This document shows positions 49,868 through 56,766 of a DNA stretch of 64,000 bases, one piece after another (the first letter of the stretch is position 1; every line of letters begins with the position of its first letter). Both the position numbers and the translations under genes were made by a program. This DNA comes from a virus. Location: positions 23,591 through 87,590 of the IMG/VR virus record IMGVR_UViG_3300032265_003779; one strand, given 5' to 3'. The notes under the pieces were generated by a model. The model made no database searches, had not been told where the DNA came from, and worked only from the letters and a program-made list of their open reading frames with translations.

Positions 49868-50470
49868 ATGATACCAGGAGCAAATACAGGATCCGGGCAA
49901 ATGGGTTTAGGATCACATGCTAATAGCAACTCGTTTTATAAAAGAAAATATAGATGGACCTTTTCTTTGCAAACCCCATGTGGAGATGTTCCAGAAAATT
50001 TAGTTAAGATATCAAGTAGACCTCAACTAAACATAGAAGAAACTCAAATAGACTTTATGCATGGAAGAATGTGGATTCCAGGTAAAGGCAACTGGGAAAC
50101 AATGACGGTAAATTACTATGATATGGTTTCTGGCTCTGAGGATATATCAAGACTATATTCTTGGTTAAGAACAGTTTATGAGTTTGATAATCCAACTCTT
50201 TTAAGACAATCTTCTATTAGGGGTGGAAATGGAAGCAATGGATGGGGAGCAAATGCTGTTTTAACTCTATATGATGGGGTGGGTAATATAGCTGAAACTT
50301 GGGGTCTGGGTATGGTTTTTCCAACCAGTGTCAACTTTGGAGACTTAGCCTACGACAGTAGTGATATTGTTGAAATTGAATTAACACTAAGATATTCAAC
50401 TGCTACGTATACTCCAGGATCATGCATGAGACCAATAGGAGATTGTGCAATTGCTGGTTGTAATGGTTGA
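49868..50470 (+). CDS. gp19: Tail tube protein, T4 gp19 type
   Basis: 200 residues. YKRKYRWTFSLQTPCGDVPE, then KISSRPQLNIEETQIDFMHG, KGNWETMTVNYYDMV, YDGVGNIAETWGLG and PTSVNFGDLAYDSSDIVEIE are typical gp19 features. Follows the sheath gene as in T4, with a strong aaggag. It ends at an intrinsic terminator, so sheath and tube form the end of this operon. The C-terminus has two Cys-containing turns (GSCMRPIGDCAIAGCNG). Confidence 0.92.
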   Translation: MIPGANTGSGQMGLGSHANSNSFYKRKYRWTFSLQTPCGDVPENLVKISSRPQLNIEETQIDFMHGRMWIPGKGNWETMTVNYYDMVSGSEDISRLYSWLRTVYEFDNPTLLRQSSIRGGNGSNGWGANAVLTLYDGVGNIAETWGLGMVFPTSVNFGDLAYDSSDIVEIELTLRYSTATYTPGSCMRPIGDCAIAGCNG

Positions 50471-50490
50471 ATTATAAAAATCTAATTTAA

Positions 50491-50524
50491 AAACACAGAA
50501 TCGAAAGGTTCTGTGTTTTTTTTT
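50491..50524 (+). terminator. Intrinsic terminator after tail tube
   Basis: AAACACAGAA / TTCTGTGTTT perfect stem with an 8-base loop and a following run of T. Confidence 0.93.
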
Positions 50525-50547
50525 ATATTTATTTACTAAATAAATGT

Positions 50548-51180
50548 ATGGCAGAAAATACAATGGGTTTTAACTATGGTGGGGCTCAACTAACAGATCC
50601 AAAAGTTTATTTTAAAAGAAAATATAGATGGAGGTTTTTTATTCCCGAAGTGTGCGGGAGAGCGGAAAAAACAGGCTCTCCTTTATTGCCGCCAGGTAAA
50701 GCAGGAAGACCAAGCTTATCTTTTAAAGAAATAGACGCACAGCATGTTACAGAAACAGTATATTTTCCAGGAAAACCTGAATGGAAACCGATAAGTTTAA
50801 CTTTATATGATATAAGCAACCGAGGCGATGGCGTGTCTCTAAAAAATCCGGTAATTGAGTGGATTAAAAAACTTTATGAAGTAAGCGATCAAAGTGTAAA
50901 TTGGAAAACCAGCAGTGGTTTCAAGCAAAATTGTAGTGTGGAGGCGTATGACGGAGTAGGAAATATCGTTGAAGAATGGAAGCTAGAGAATGTGTGGCCC
51001 ATATCTATTGATTTTGGAGAATTAGACTACAGCCAAAGTGACATAATGACAATAGATTTACAATTAAGATATGATAGAGCTTATATTATTGAACACACAG
51101 AACAATTCGAAAAGCAGTCTACTAAATATCTTGATCGCAGTTCAGGCAATAATTATAGTTTTAGAAAAACCATAGCATAA
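50548..51180 (+). CDS. Second tail-tube-like protein (gp19 paralogue or gp54-like initiator)
   Basis: 210 residues. It shares FKRKYRWRFFIPEVCG, PGKPEWKPISLTLYDI, VEAYDGVGNIVEEWKLENVW and SIDFGELDYSQSDIMTIDLQ with the first tube protein. In T4, gp54 is a gp19 relative that starts the tube at the baseplate, and other phages have two tube proteins. Which applies here is open. Separate expression is suggested by the terminator between the two genes and a TATA-type box (tttatatttattt) without a ribosome site. Confidence 0.8.
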   Translation: MAENTMGFNYGGAQLTDPKVYFKRKYRWRFFIPEVCGRAEKTGSPLLPPGKAGRPSLSFKEIDAQHVTETVYFPGKPEWKPISLTLYDISNRGDGVSLKNPVIEWIKKLYEVSDQSVNWKTSSGFKQNCSVEAYDGVGNIVEEWKLENVWPISIDFGELDYSQSDIMTIDLQLRYDRAYIIEHTEQFEKQSTKYLDRSSGNNYSFRKTIA

Positions 51181-51245
51181 TTTACTTTGATTTAAATAAA
51201 ACAATTTGTTATAATTAAAATTACACAAACAAAAGGAACTTATTA

Positions 51246-51479
51246 ATGAAATCTAGTTTTTTAGAAATAATAGAGAGACAAGAATTGCTTCAAAAACTAA
51301 TAGACAAAGGATTTGGAAGCATAATAGATGCCTTATTATTAAATGAAAATAAAGTTTATACTAAAAAAGGAAGATTAAATAAGTCCGGTGCTTGTAGATT
51401 ATTAAATTGCAAGCCTAAAGAATTGGAGGAAACCATGCAGAAATGCAGAGAAATACTTAGAAAAGAGATGGAAGGTTAA
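51246..51479 (+). CDS. Unknown small protein with helix-turn-helix-like end
   Basis: 77 residues: KSSFLEIIERQELLQKLIDK, GFGSIIDALLLNEN, then RLNKSGACRLLNCKPKELEE, which resembles a helix-turn-helix. Ribosome site aagga is present. It follows the second tube gene. A regulator or assembly factor is possible. No family is recognised. Confidence 0.6.
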   Translation: MKSSFLEIIERQELLQKLIDKGFGSIIDALLLNENKVYTKKGRLNKSGACRLLNCKPKELEETMQKCREILRKEMEG

Positions 51480-51482
51480 TAA

Positions 51483-52022
51483 CTACTTTTGAGCAACCAA
51501 AAAATTATCATTTTCTTCATCTGAATATAAAATATAATTTGAATTATTAGAAACCAATTCATTGTTCTTGTTAATAACATCAAAATTTTGTTTTGAAGAT
51601 TGATTATATCCTTTGACTTTATATTTATTTGCAAGTTTAACCCATAAAGATTTAGCTTCTGGTGTTTGCATTTTATCGCTATAAAGTTTTGTTTTAGATA
51701 AAACATAGTCATACATAATTGATGCCAAACCTTTTCCTCTGGCTTGTGGTTTCACACCTAGAGTGCTAATTTTATATCCATCTTCAAATTTTTCTAATCC
51801 CACATATCCCGTTGCATTATTTTTGTCATAAACTATAACTTTAACGCCATCTGGACCTTCTGACCATTGAAAATCAAAATTTAAAAATTTTTCTCTATTT
51901 AAATTAATTTTGTCGGCTTCGGATTTTGCCCAATCAATAAATTGATCGTAATTTATCGAAGATTGTAAGAGTGACGAATTATTTTTTATTTCTTTTAATA
52001 TTAAATATTGCTTAAAATTCAT
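51483..52022 (-). CDS. GNAT-family acetyltransferase with capsid-targeting-like tag
   Basis: 179 residues. The tag MNFKQYLILKEIKNN has an L-K-E/I site. The GNAT core is visible: GVKVIVYDKNNATGYVGLEK, YKISTLGVKPQARGKGLASI and MYDYVLSKTKLYSDKMQ, where V-x-P-x-x-R-G-K-G-L-A is the acetyl-CoA loop. T4 delivers ADP-ribosyltransferase Alt from the head to modify host proteins; a packaged acetyltransferase would be a comparable tool (inference). It starts 2 bases after the tagged gene upstream. Confidence 0.8.
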   Translation of the reverse strand: MNFKQYLILKEIKNNSSLLQSSINYDQFIDWAKSEADKINLNREKFLNFDFQWSEGPDGVKVIVYDKNNATGYVGLEKFEDGYKISTLGVKPQARGKGLASIMYDYVLSKTKLYSDKMQTPEAKSLWVKLANKYKVKGYNQSSKQNFDVINKNNELVSNNSNYILYSDEENDNFLVAQK

Positions 52023-52024
52023 AA

Positions 52025-52579
52025 TTAAACTTCTTTAATATTCCAAGTTCCACCTTCTCCGGGGTCTGGGATGAATTCTTTGTTCTTTTTATAAGATGGC
52101 TTTCCTTTTAATTTAGTTATATCCCAAGGAGATTTTTCTCCAACAGTAAACTTGGGGGGCTTATCTCCCTTAATGTGCTTTATACTCCATATTCCTCCTT
52201 CTCCTTGATCTGGGGTGAATTCTTTATTCTTTTTATATGTGGGAGCACCTTTAATATGCTTTATGTTCCACATTCCTCCCTCTCCATTGTTAGCAGCCAT
52301 TCCATGCTTATCAGGAGCTTTAGGAGTATCTTTTGGACCTTCTAGCTTGCTTATATCCCATAACCCTTTATCGCCAGAGTTTAAGTATTGATTCTGAAGT
52401 TTATGATTTTTAAAGTTATAGATTCTATCATCTAGTGATAAGTAAAAAATAGCATCAGCACTTCTTGTGATATACCATTGTGGTGGATAAAGACCTATTC
52501 CACCATAACCTAATGGATAGAGTCCTGTTTTAGATCCTGGGTTGGATCCCTCATTTAATAACCACTCTTTAAAGTTCAT
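52025..52579 (-). CDS. Tagged protein with five W-x-I-x-K repeats
   Basis: 184 residues. The tag MNFKEWLLNEGSNPGSK has an L-N-E/G site, the best match to the T4 consensus. The rest has repeats WDISKLEG, WNIKHIKG, WSIKHIKG, WDITKLKG and WNIKEV, linked by GEGG and YKKNKEF(T/I)PD segments of 24-35 residues. Repeated Trp/Lys motifs suggest a binding function, perhaps for DNA or capsid. A tatataat box lies two bases before the ATG; no ribosome site. Confidence 0.75.
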   Translation of the reverse strand: MNFKEWLLNEGSNPGSKTGLYPLGYGGIGLYPPQWYITRSADAIFYLSLDDRIYNFKNHKLQNQYLNSGDKGLWDISKLEGPKDTPKAPDKHGMAANNGEGGMWNIKHIKGAPTYKKNKEFTPDQGEGGIWSIKHIKGDKPPKFTVGEKSPWDITKLKGKPSYKKNKEFIPDPGEGGTWNIKEV

Positions 52580-52594
52580 ACATTATATATTAAT

Positions 52595-52789
52595 TTATTT
52601 TCGTTTTTTGTGTTTTTTGTGTCTAGGATATTGTCTTCTTACAACATCTGATCCTATTGGACGTAAAAACGGTGCTATATCTTTTGAAGTTGTGGCTCCA
52701 GGGCTGCCTGAAATTGAAGCAGAAGTTGTTGCCGCTGGTGCGGCGGCAGGTGCGGCAACATCTTCTAGCCATTTCTTAAAACTTATCAT
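52595..52789 (-). CDS. Small tagged protein with Ala/Pro linker and basic tail
   Basis: 64 residues. The tag MISFKKWLEDVAAP is followed by an Ala/Pro/Thr/Ser-rich linker, then FLRPIGSDVVRRQYPRHKKH and more Lys. Starts by ATGA overlap with the gene upstream. The basic tail would suit DNA binding inside the head, like the small basic internal proteins of T4. No family is recognised. Confidence 0.7.
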   Translation of the reverse strand: MISFKKWLEDVAAPAAAPAATTSASISGSPGATTSKDIAPFLRPIGSDVVRRQYPRHKKHKKRK

Positions 52790-53715
52790 TTACTTTTTTT
52801 ACCATGTTTCTTTTTGCAAACTAAGTATTCTTTTAATGAAAGTTTATATTTTGATGTTTCTTTATTTTTCTTTAAGTGATCTTTGCAGTCTTTAAAAGAA
52901 GCATTTGGCTTTTTTCCAAAACAATCCTTCATGCATTTTTCAGCCATTGACTTCATATCATCACTTGAATCGGTTGAGTCATCAGAGTCTGAGTCATTTT
53001 CTTCATCAGAATCTTCTTTTTTAGACTTTTTAGATTCAGATAATTCCTCATAAGTAGTAAAATTGTCAGATATTCTACCATTTGGAGCAAATCCAACTTC
53101 TCCTGGGGCTGGTTCGTCTCCCAAGCCACTAAAATGTTTGGCTGTTGGGTTTCCCATTTGCCCAATTATGCTTCCCATCCAATCTTTTTCAGCAGAAACT
53201 TCAATAGAGTCTGTTGATTCATTTTTCTTTTTCTTTTTATTTTTTGAAATTTCTTTCTTCTTTCTTAATATCTCAAAATCTTTTCCAGTTATTTTACCAT
53301 CACCATCAGCATCTAGTTTTTTCTGTCCGCCCTTTAAAAATTTAGGCTTTTCGTCCTCATCTTCATCTTCGTCTTCGTCTTCAATATCTTTATCTTCTTT
53401 TTTAGCCTTAGCTTTTTCTAAATCTACGTCATCTTCGTCAGAAAACATTGCTTTGCATGATTTGCAAGCTTTACAACCCTTGCTACAGCCACATTCTTTT
53501 TTTGAATTTGGTTCATCTGCTTTGCTGGCTGGGGGTACTGTTTCTCCGTCACCTGTAACGTCTACTTTAACTTTTTTCTTTCTTCTTCCTTCTTCAAAGT
53601 CTATTCCTTCAACACCGTTTGAAGAAATACCTAAAGATTGTGGTTGAGATAAACCTAAAGAAAAAGAACTAAAAACTGACTCATTTAATGATTTCCACTC
53701 TTTATAGCTAAGCAT
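52786..53715 (-). CDS. Tagged protein with EF-hand-like loop and Cys cluster
   Basis: 309 residues. The tag MLSYKEWKSLNESVF has an L-N-E/S site identical to the end of the capsid propeptide site (N-E-S). KKECGCSKGCKACKSCKAMF contains five Cys. A long acidic stretch (DEDEDEDEDE) is followed by DADGDGKITGKDFEIL, a canonical calcium-binding EF-hand loop (D1, D3, D5, G6, I8, D12). The C-terminus is acidic-Ser-rich and then basic. Calcium or other metal binding is inferred. First gene of a four-gene tagged operon; ribosome site agaggt. Confidence 0.75.
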   Translation of the reverse strand: MLSYKEWKSLNESVFSSFSLGLSQPQSLGISSNGVEGIDFEEGRRKKKVKVDVTGDGETVPPASKADEPNSKKECGCSKGCKACKSCKAMFSDEDDVDLEKAKAKKEDKDIEDEDEDEDEDEKPKFLKGGQKKLDADGDGKITGKDFEILRKKKEISKNKKKKKNESTDSIEVSAEKDWMGSIIGQMGNPTAKHFSGLGDEPAPGEVGFAPNGRISDNFTTYEELSESKKSKKEDSDEENDSDSDDSTDSSDDMKSMAEKCMKDCFGKKPNASFKDCKDHLKKNKETSKYKLSLKEYLVCKKKHGKKSK

Positions 53716-53762
53716 ATTAAACCTCTTTTAAAAGTTAAAGTTTGATATTATATATATCATTA

Positions 53763-54362
53763 ATGATTAAAAAAATTTGCTTATTATCAATAATATTTTT
53801 GTTATTTTATTTAACAAAAAATACAAAAAATGAAATAGAAATACCAAAAAATCAAATTATAATTAATTCTAAAGATCAAGAAGAATTATCAATAAGCTGT
53901 GAAGTAAGTTTAGGATTTTTAAAAAAAACACTTGATGGGACTATGTTTTTAGAAGATGATGCATTTAGAATACTTCTTTATTCTTATTCAGAAAAAAAAA
54001 TTGACATAGGATGTAATAAAAAATACTTCTGGTATTGGTCTAAAAAAGAAGAAGAGAATACTCTTTTTTATTCTGACGTGGATGATATGGATTTGGTTTT
54101 AAAAGAATGTTATAGCCCAACTTGGATGTTAAGCGTTTTTAAAAATATAGATAAAATAGGAGAAGTTTACAGCTTAAATAAAGCTAATAAATTAATATCT
54201 ACAGCTAAAATTTTACCTAATAATATTATAAAGTTTTATATTATTGAAGAAAAACTAACAATAATGTTTAAAATAAAAAACGCTTCCAAAAAAAATTTTG
54301 ATGAAAGCGTTTTTAAAATGCCTAATTATAGAATATTAAACAAGATGACTCCTGGAAATTGA
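53763..54362 (+). CDS. Exported LolA-like protein candidate
   Basis: 199 residues from the ATG at 53763. MIKKICLLSIIFLLFYL is a signal peptide or anchor. The segment FRILLYSYSEKKIDIGCNKK, YFWYWSKKEEEN, FYSDVDD and SPTWMLSVF follows the pattern of LolA-like lipoprotein-carrier proteins (f.l......DIGsN...fWfWs......ly.....f.P.wl), best known to me from planctomycete-type sequences. Function is inferred weakly. It would be unusual in a phage and may hint at a host with an outer membrane. TATA-type box 4 bases before the ATG. Confidence 0.55.
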   Translation: MIKKICLLSIIFLLFYLTKNTKNEIEIPKNQIIINSKDQEELSISCEVSLGFLKKTLDGTMFLEDDAFRILLYSYSEKKIDIGCNKKYFWYWSKKEEENTLFYSDVDDMDLVLKECYSPTWMLSVFKNIDKIGEVYSLNKANKLISTAKILPNNIIKFYIIEEKLTIMFKIKNASKKNFDESVFKMPNYRILNKMTPGN

Positions 54363-54364
54363 AA

Positions 54365-54574
54365 TTATTTACCTCCCAGAGATTTTTTAATAGCATCTTG
54401 TCTTTGTTGATTAACTGCTTGACGATTGACAGATAACCCAGAAATACTTGGAGTTTTTCTAGGTGTTACATTAGCTTGTTGTGTTCTTGGAGGCACATTA
54501 GCCCTAATCACACCTGGGGTGTTAGCAGTTGTGCGTGTTGGTCTATTTGCATTTTTTCCACATCCGCATCCCAT
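54365..54574 (-). CDS. Small protein with MGCGCGK start
   Basis: 69 residues: MGCGCGKNANRPTRTTANTP, then Pro/Arg/Thr-rich, ending in QQRQDAIKKSLGGK. The Cys pair at the very start could bind metal. Ribosome site aaaggag is strong, and tatataatata lies further upstream. It converges with the LolA-like gene. Function unknown. Confidence 0.6.
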   Translation of the reverse strand: MGCGCGKNANRPTRTTANTPGVIRANVPPRTQQANVTPRKTPSISGLSVNRQAVNQQRQDAIKKSLGGK

Positions 54575-54631
54575 ATTTAACTCCTTTAATAAAAGAAAAC
54601 AACCTATATTATATATGGGTATGTAAATAAA

Positions 54632-54660
54632 AAAACCCTCCTGAAAATCAGGAGGGTTTT
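54632..54660. terminator. Intrinsic terminator
   Basis: AAAACCCTCCTGA / TCAGGAGGGTTTT perfect 13-bp stem with a 3-base loop. On the minus strand it is followed by a T-rich run and lies 29 bases after the stop of 54689-54982. Confidence 0.93.
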
Positions 54661-54688
54661 AAAACTAACTATTGTTTTAGTTTTAGTA

Positions 54689-54982
54689 TCAACTCTTGCA
54701 AAGTGTTAAAGGCTTCTTTTTAATCATTTTTGGTGGAACAGACTTACTTGCACGCTTAACCATGGATGTTCCATCCTCTGTTATTTTTACGTTCGTATAT
54801 CCTAGCTTCTTGGCTATATTCTTGGCAGCCGTGATCAGGGCAGATCTTGTTGTGAAAAACGTGCTACCGTCAGCCTTTCTCTCCAACTTTGTTGGACGAA
54901 GACCCTCAACGCCCACAGTTGCCTCAAAATAACTAACATTGCTACTCTTCTTGTTTGTAACCTGAACATTAAGATTAGTCAT
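54689..54982 (-). CDS. Unknown basic protein
   Basis: 97 residues: VSYFEATVGVEGLRPTKLER, then FFTTRSALITAAKNIAKKLG, YTNVKITEDG and a Lys-rich end. The beta-beta-helix order could be a small nucleic-acid-binding domain, but this is a guess. Single-gene unit with a ribosome site (aaagga) and its own strong terminator, suggesting considerable expression. About 210 AT-rich bases without a gene lie upstream. Confidence 0.6.
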   Translation of the reverse strand: MTNLNVQVTNKKSSNVSYFEATVGVEGLRPTKLERKADGSTFFTTRSALITAAKNIAKKLGYTNVKITEDGTSMVKRASKSVPPKMIKKKPLTLCKS

Positions 54983-55192
54983 GACAAATCCTTTGTTTTG
55001 AGTTTTTATTTTTTAAAAAGCATTAAAAATATACACTTATTTTATTGCTTTTTACTTTTATTACTCGTTTGATAAGTTGTATTATATCAATAAAATTTGT
55101 TCATTCAACAAAATTCTAAATTATTTTTACATATTTTTTAATATATAAGAATAGATATTTTGCACACCTGCAAATAAAGAGGTAACAAAACT

Positions 55193-55387
55193 ATGAAGAG
55201 TTTTATTGATTATTGCTCAAACAACAAAAAAGAACTACCTGTTTTTGTTATTGATGAAAAAACAAAAAGAGGTGGAATAGCAACATGGGCTTATCCTGAT
55301 GCTTACGTAAGAACACAATATCCAGATTCTTACTTCTTGCCAATTGCTGCCGATGCTCTATTTAAGCTAAAGGGCGGAAAAAAGTAA
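55193..55387 (+). CDS. Unknown small protein, single-gene unit
   Basis: 64 residues: MKSFIDYCSNNKKELPVFV, GGIATWAYPDAYVRTQYPDS, ending in KLKGGKK. The start MKSFIDYC is similar to the tag but lacks the following x-x-E site, so I do not count it. Ribosome site aagaggt; strong terminator downstream. Confidence 0.6.
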   Translation: MKSFIDYCSNNKKELPVFVIDEKTKRGGIATWAYPDAYVRTQYPDSYFLPIAADALFKLKGGKK

Positions 55388-55392
55388 TTTAT

Positions 55393-55436
55393 AAAAAAAT
55401 ACAGCCTTGCTTTAAAAACAAGGCTGTATTTTTTTT
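55393..55436. terminator. Bidirectional intrinsic terminator
   Basis: AATACAGCCTTG / CAAGGCTGTATT stem with a 9-base loop, flanked by runs of A and T. It lies between the small gene at 55193 and the converging recombinase gene. Confidence 0.95.
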
Positions 55437-55453
55437 ATAAAATCATAAAGGTT

Positions 55454-56677
55454 TTAGCTGTTTATTTCGGCATCAATTAGATCATCATCGTCTTCTGATG
55501 ATTCTACTTCCACAACATCACCAGATATTTCAAAATTAATTGCTTCCATATATGGAGCAAAATAATTTTCAACCTGTTCTCTGCTTTCTGCATTAATTAA
55601 TGCTGGATGATTGAGGAGAATTTCTAGCGGCATTTCATTTCTATCTAGACTAGCTTTGAATTTATTATCCTCTTTATCTTCTCCTAAATACTTTTCTTTA
55701 ATAATAAAATTGCCTGCTCCTTTAGCTTCCAACCTGTCATCTTCCATAAGACAGCTAAGAAGACCGCTAAGAGGATTTATTCCTTTTTCAAAAAGAAGCT
55801 GAATACCTTCTGATTCAACAAAAGGTCTATGTGTCTTGTTTTTAACATTCTTTAATTTAATGTTAACTCCAAGAATCTTGCTTTTCTTTGCAGTTATCTT
55901 CTTCTCTATTTTCTTTTGAGTCTGAGGTCTGATTCTACAACTAGCATAGAATGGAAGAGCATTTCCTCCTCCGGCAGTCGTTTCTGGATTGCCGAACATT
56001 ATTCCTATTTTTTCTCTCGTTTGATTTAGAATTATTACCGTAGCTCCGGTCTTTTCCATAACGCTATTAAGCTTTCTTAATTCACGAGAGCATATCTTGG
56101 CTCTTTCGCCAGGTTGCTCATTGCCACCTACAATTCTTTTATATGTGGCTTTGTCATAACCTTCTGGCAGATCAACTTCTCTTAATTCTCTTGCACTTGG
56201 AGAAACTCCAATGCTATCATAGACTATAACAATTGGTCTGTCTGGGTCTTTCTTTCTAATTTTTTCTATAAGAGAATACATCTTAGAAAAAACCTCCTCA
56301 AGAGACTGAGGGGTATATCTCAATACCCTGTTTAGGTCACAATGACTTGCTTTTTTAATAAACTCTTTGTTTGCACTATTTTCACAATCAAGAAGAACTG
56401 GTATTCCGCCCATCTTTTGACAACCATAAAGAATATTGTTGCCAAATAAACTTTTAGCAGAACTTGATGGTCCATAAATTTCTGTTAACTTTCCACCAGG
56501 TATTCCTCCATCAATAAATTTACCACTACAAATATAATTTAATGCTAAGCTTCCTGTGTCTACAAAGTAGTTTACGCTGTCTATTTTGTCTAATACATCA
56601 CCACCAGTTTCTTCGGCTATTTCCTTAAAAAGATCGTCCAGAGAGTCGTTTGATACTGATATTTTTTTTCTTGCCAT
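55454..56677 (-). CDS. uvsX: RecA-family recombinase, T4 UvsX type
   Basis: 407 residues. Walker A GPSSSAKS (69-76), DSIGVSPSARELREV in the Walker B region, VIILNQTREKIGIMFGNPET and TAGGGNALPFYASCRIR are RecA/UvsX features. It forms filaments on single-stranded DNA for strand exchange and recombination-dependent replication. The usual E/G of GPESSGKT are S and A here, but the catalytic Lys and Ser remain. The acidic C-terminus may interact with gp32 or mediator. It follows gp32 across a terminator, so expression may be separate. Confidence 0.93.
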   Translation of the reverse strand: MARKKISVSNDSLDDLFKEIAEETGGDVLDKIDSVNYFVDTGSLALNYICSGKFIDGGIPGGKLTEIYGPSSSAKSLFGNNILYGCQKMGGIPVLLDCENSANKEFIKKASHCDLNRVLRYTPQSLEEVFSKMYSLIEKIRKKDPDRPIVIVYDSIGVSPSARELREVDLPEGYDKATYKRIVGGNEQPGERAKICSRELRKLNSVMEKTGATVIILNQTREKIGIMFGNPETTAGGGNALPFYASCRIRPQTQKKIEKKITAKKSKILGVNIKLKNVKNKTHRPFVESEGIQLLFEKGINPLSGLLSCLMEDDRLEAKGAGNFIIKEKYLGEDKEDNKFKASLDRNEMPLEILLNHPALINAESREQVENYFAPYMEAINFEISGDVVEVESSEDDDDLIDAEINS

Positions 56678-56700
56678 TTTAATTTTTTCCTTTTTTGTTT

Positions 56701-56742
56701 AAAAAAACCCTGCAGCCCAACTTTTAATTGAGCTGCAGGGTT
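56701..56742 (-). terminator. Intrinsic terminator after gp32 gene
   Basis: AACCCTGCAGC / GCTGCAGGGTT perfect stem, followed on the minus strand by TTTTTTT, 25 bases after the gp32-type stop codon. Confidence 0.93.
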
Positions 56743-56766
56743 ATCACGGGGCATCACCACACAAAA

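Noticed and set aside
53063-53647. Plus-strand 194-residue Ser/Phe-rich frame
   Set aside because: Mirror of the acidic and Lys-rich coding region of the EF-hand protein; typical shadow frame.
55193-55387. Member of the tagged set
   Set aside because: Starts MKSFIDYC but lacks a following hydrophobic-x-E site and continues directly as a compact domain.
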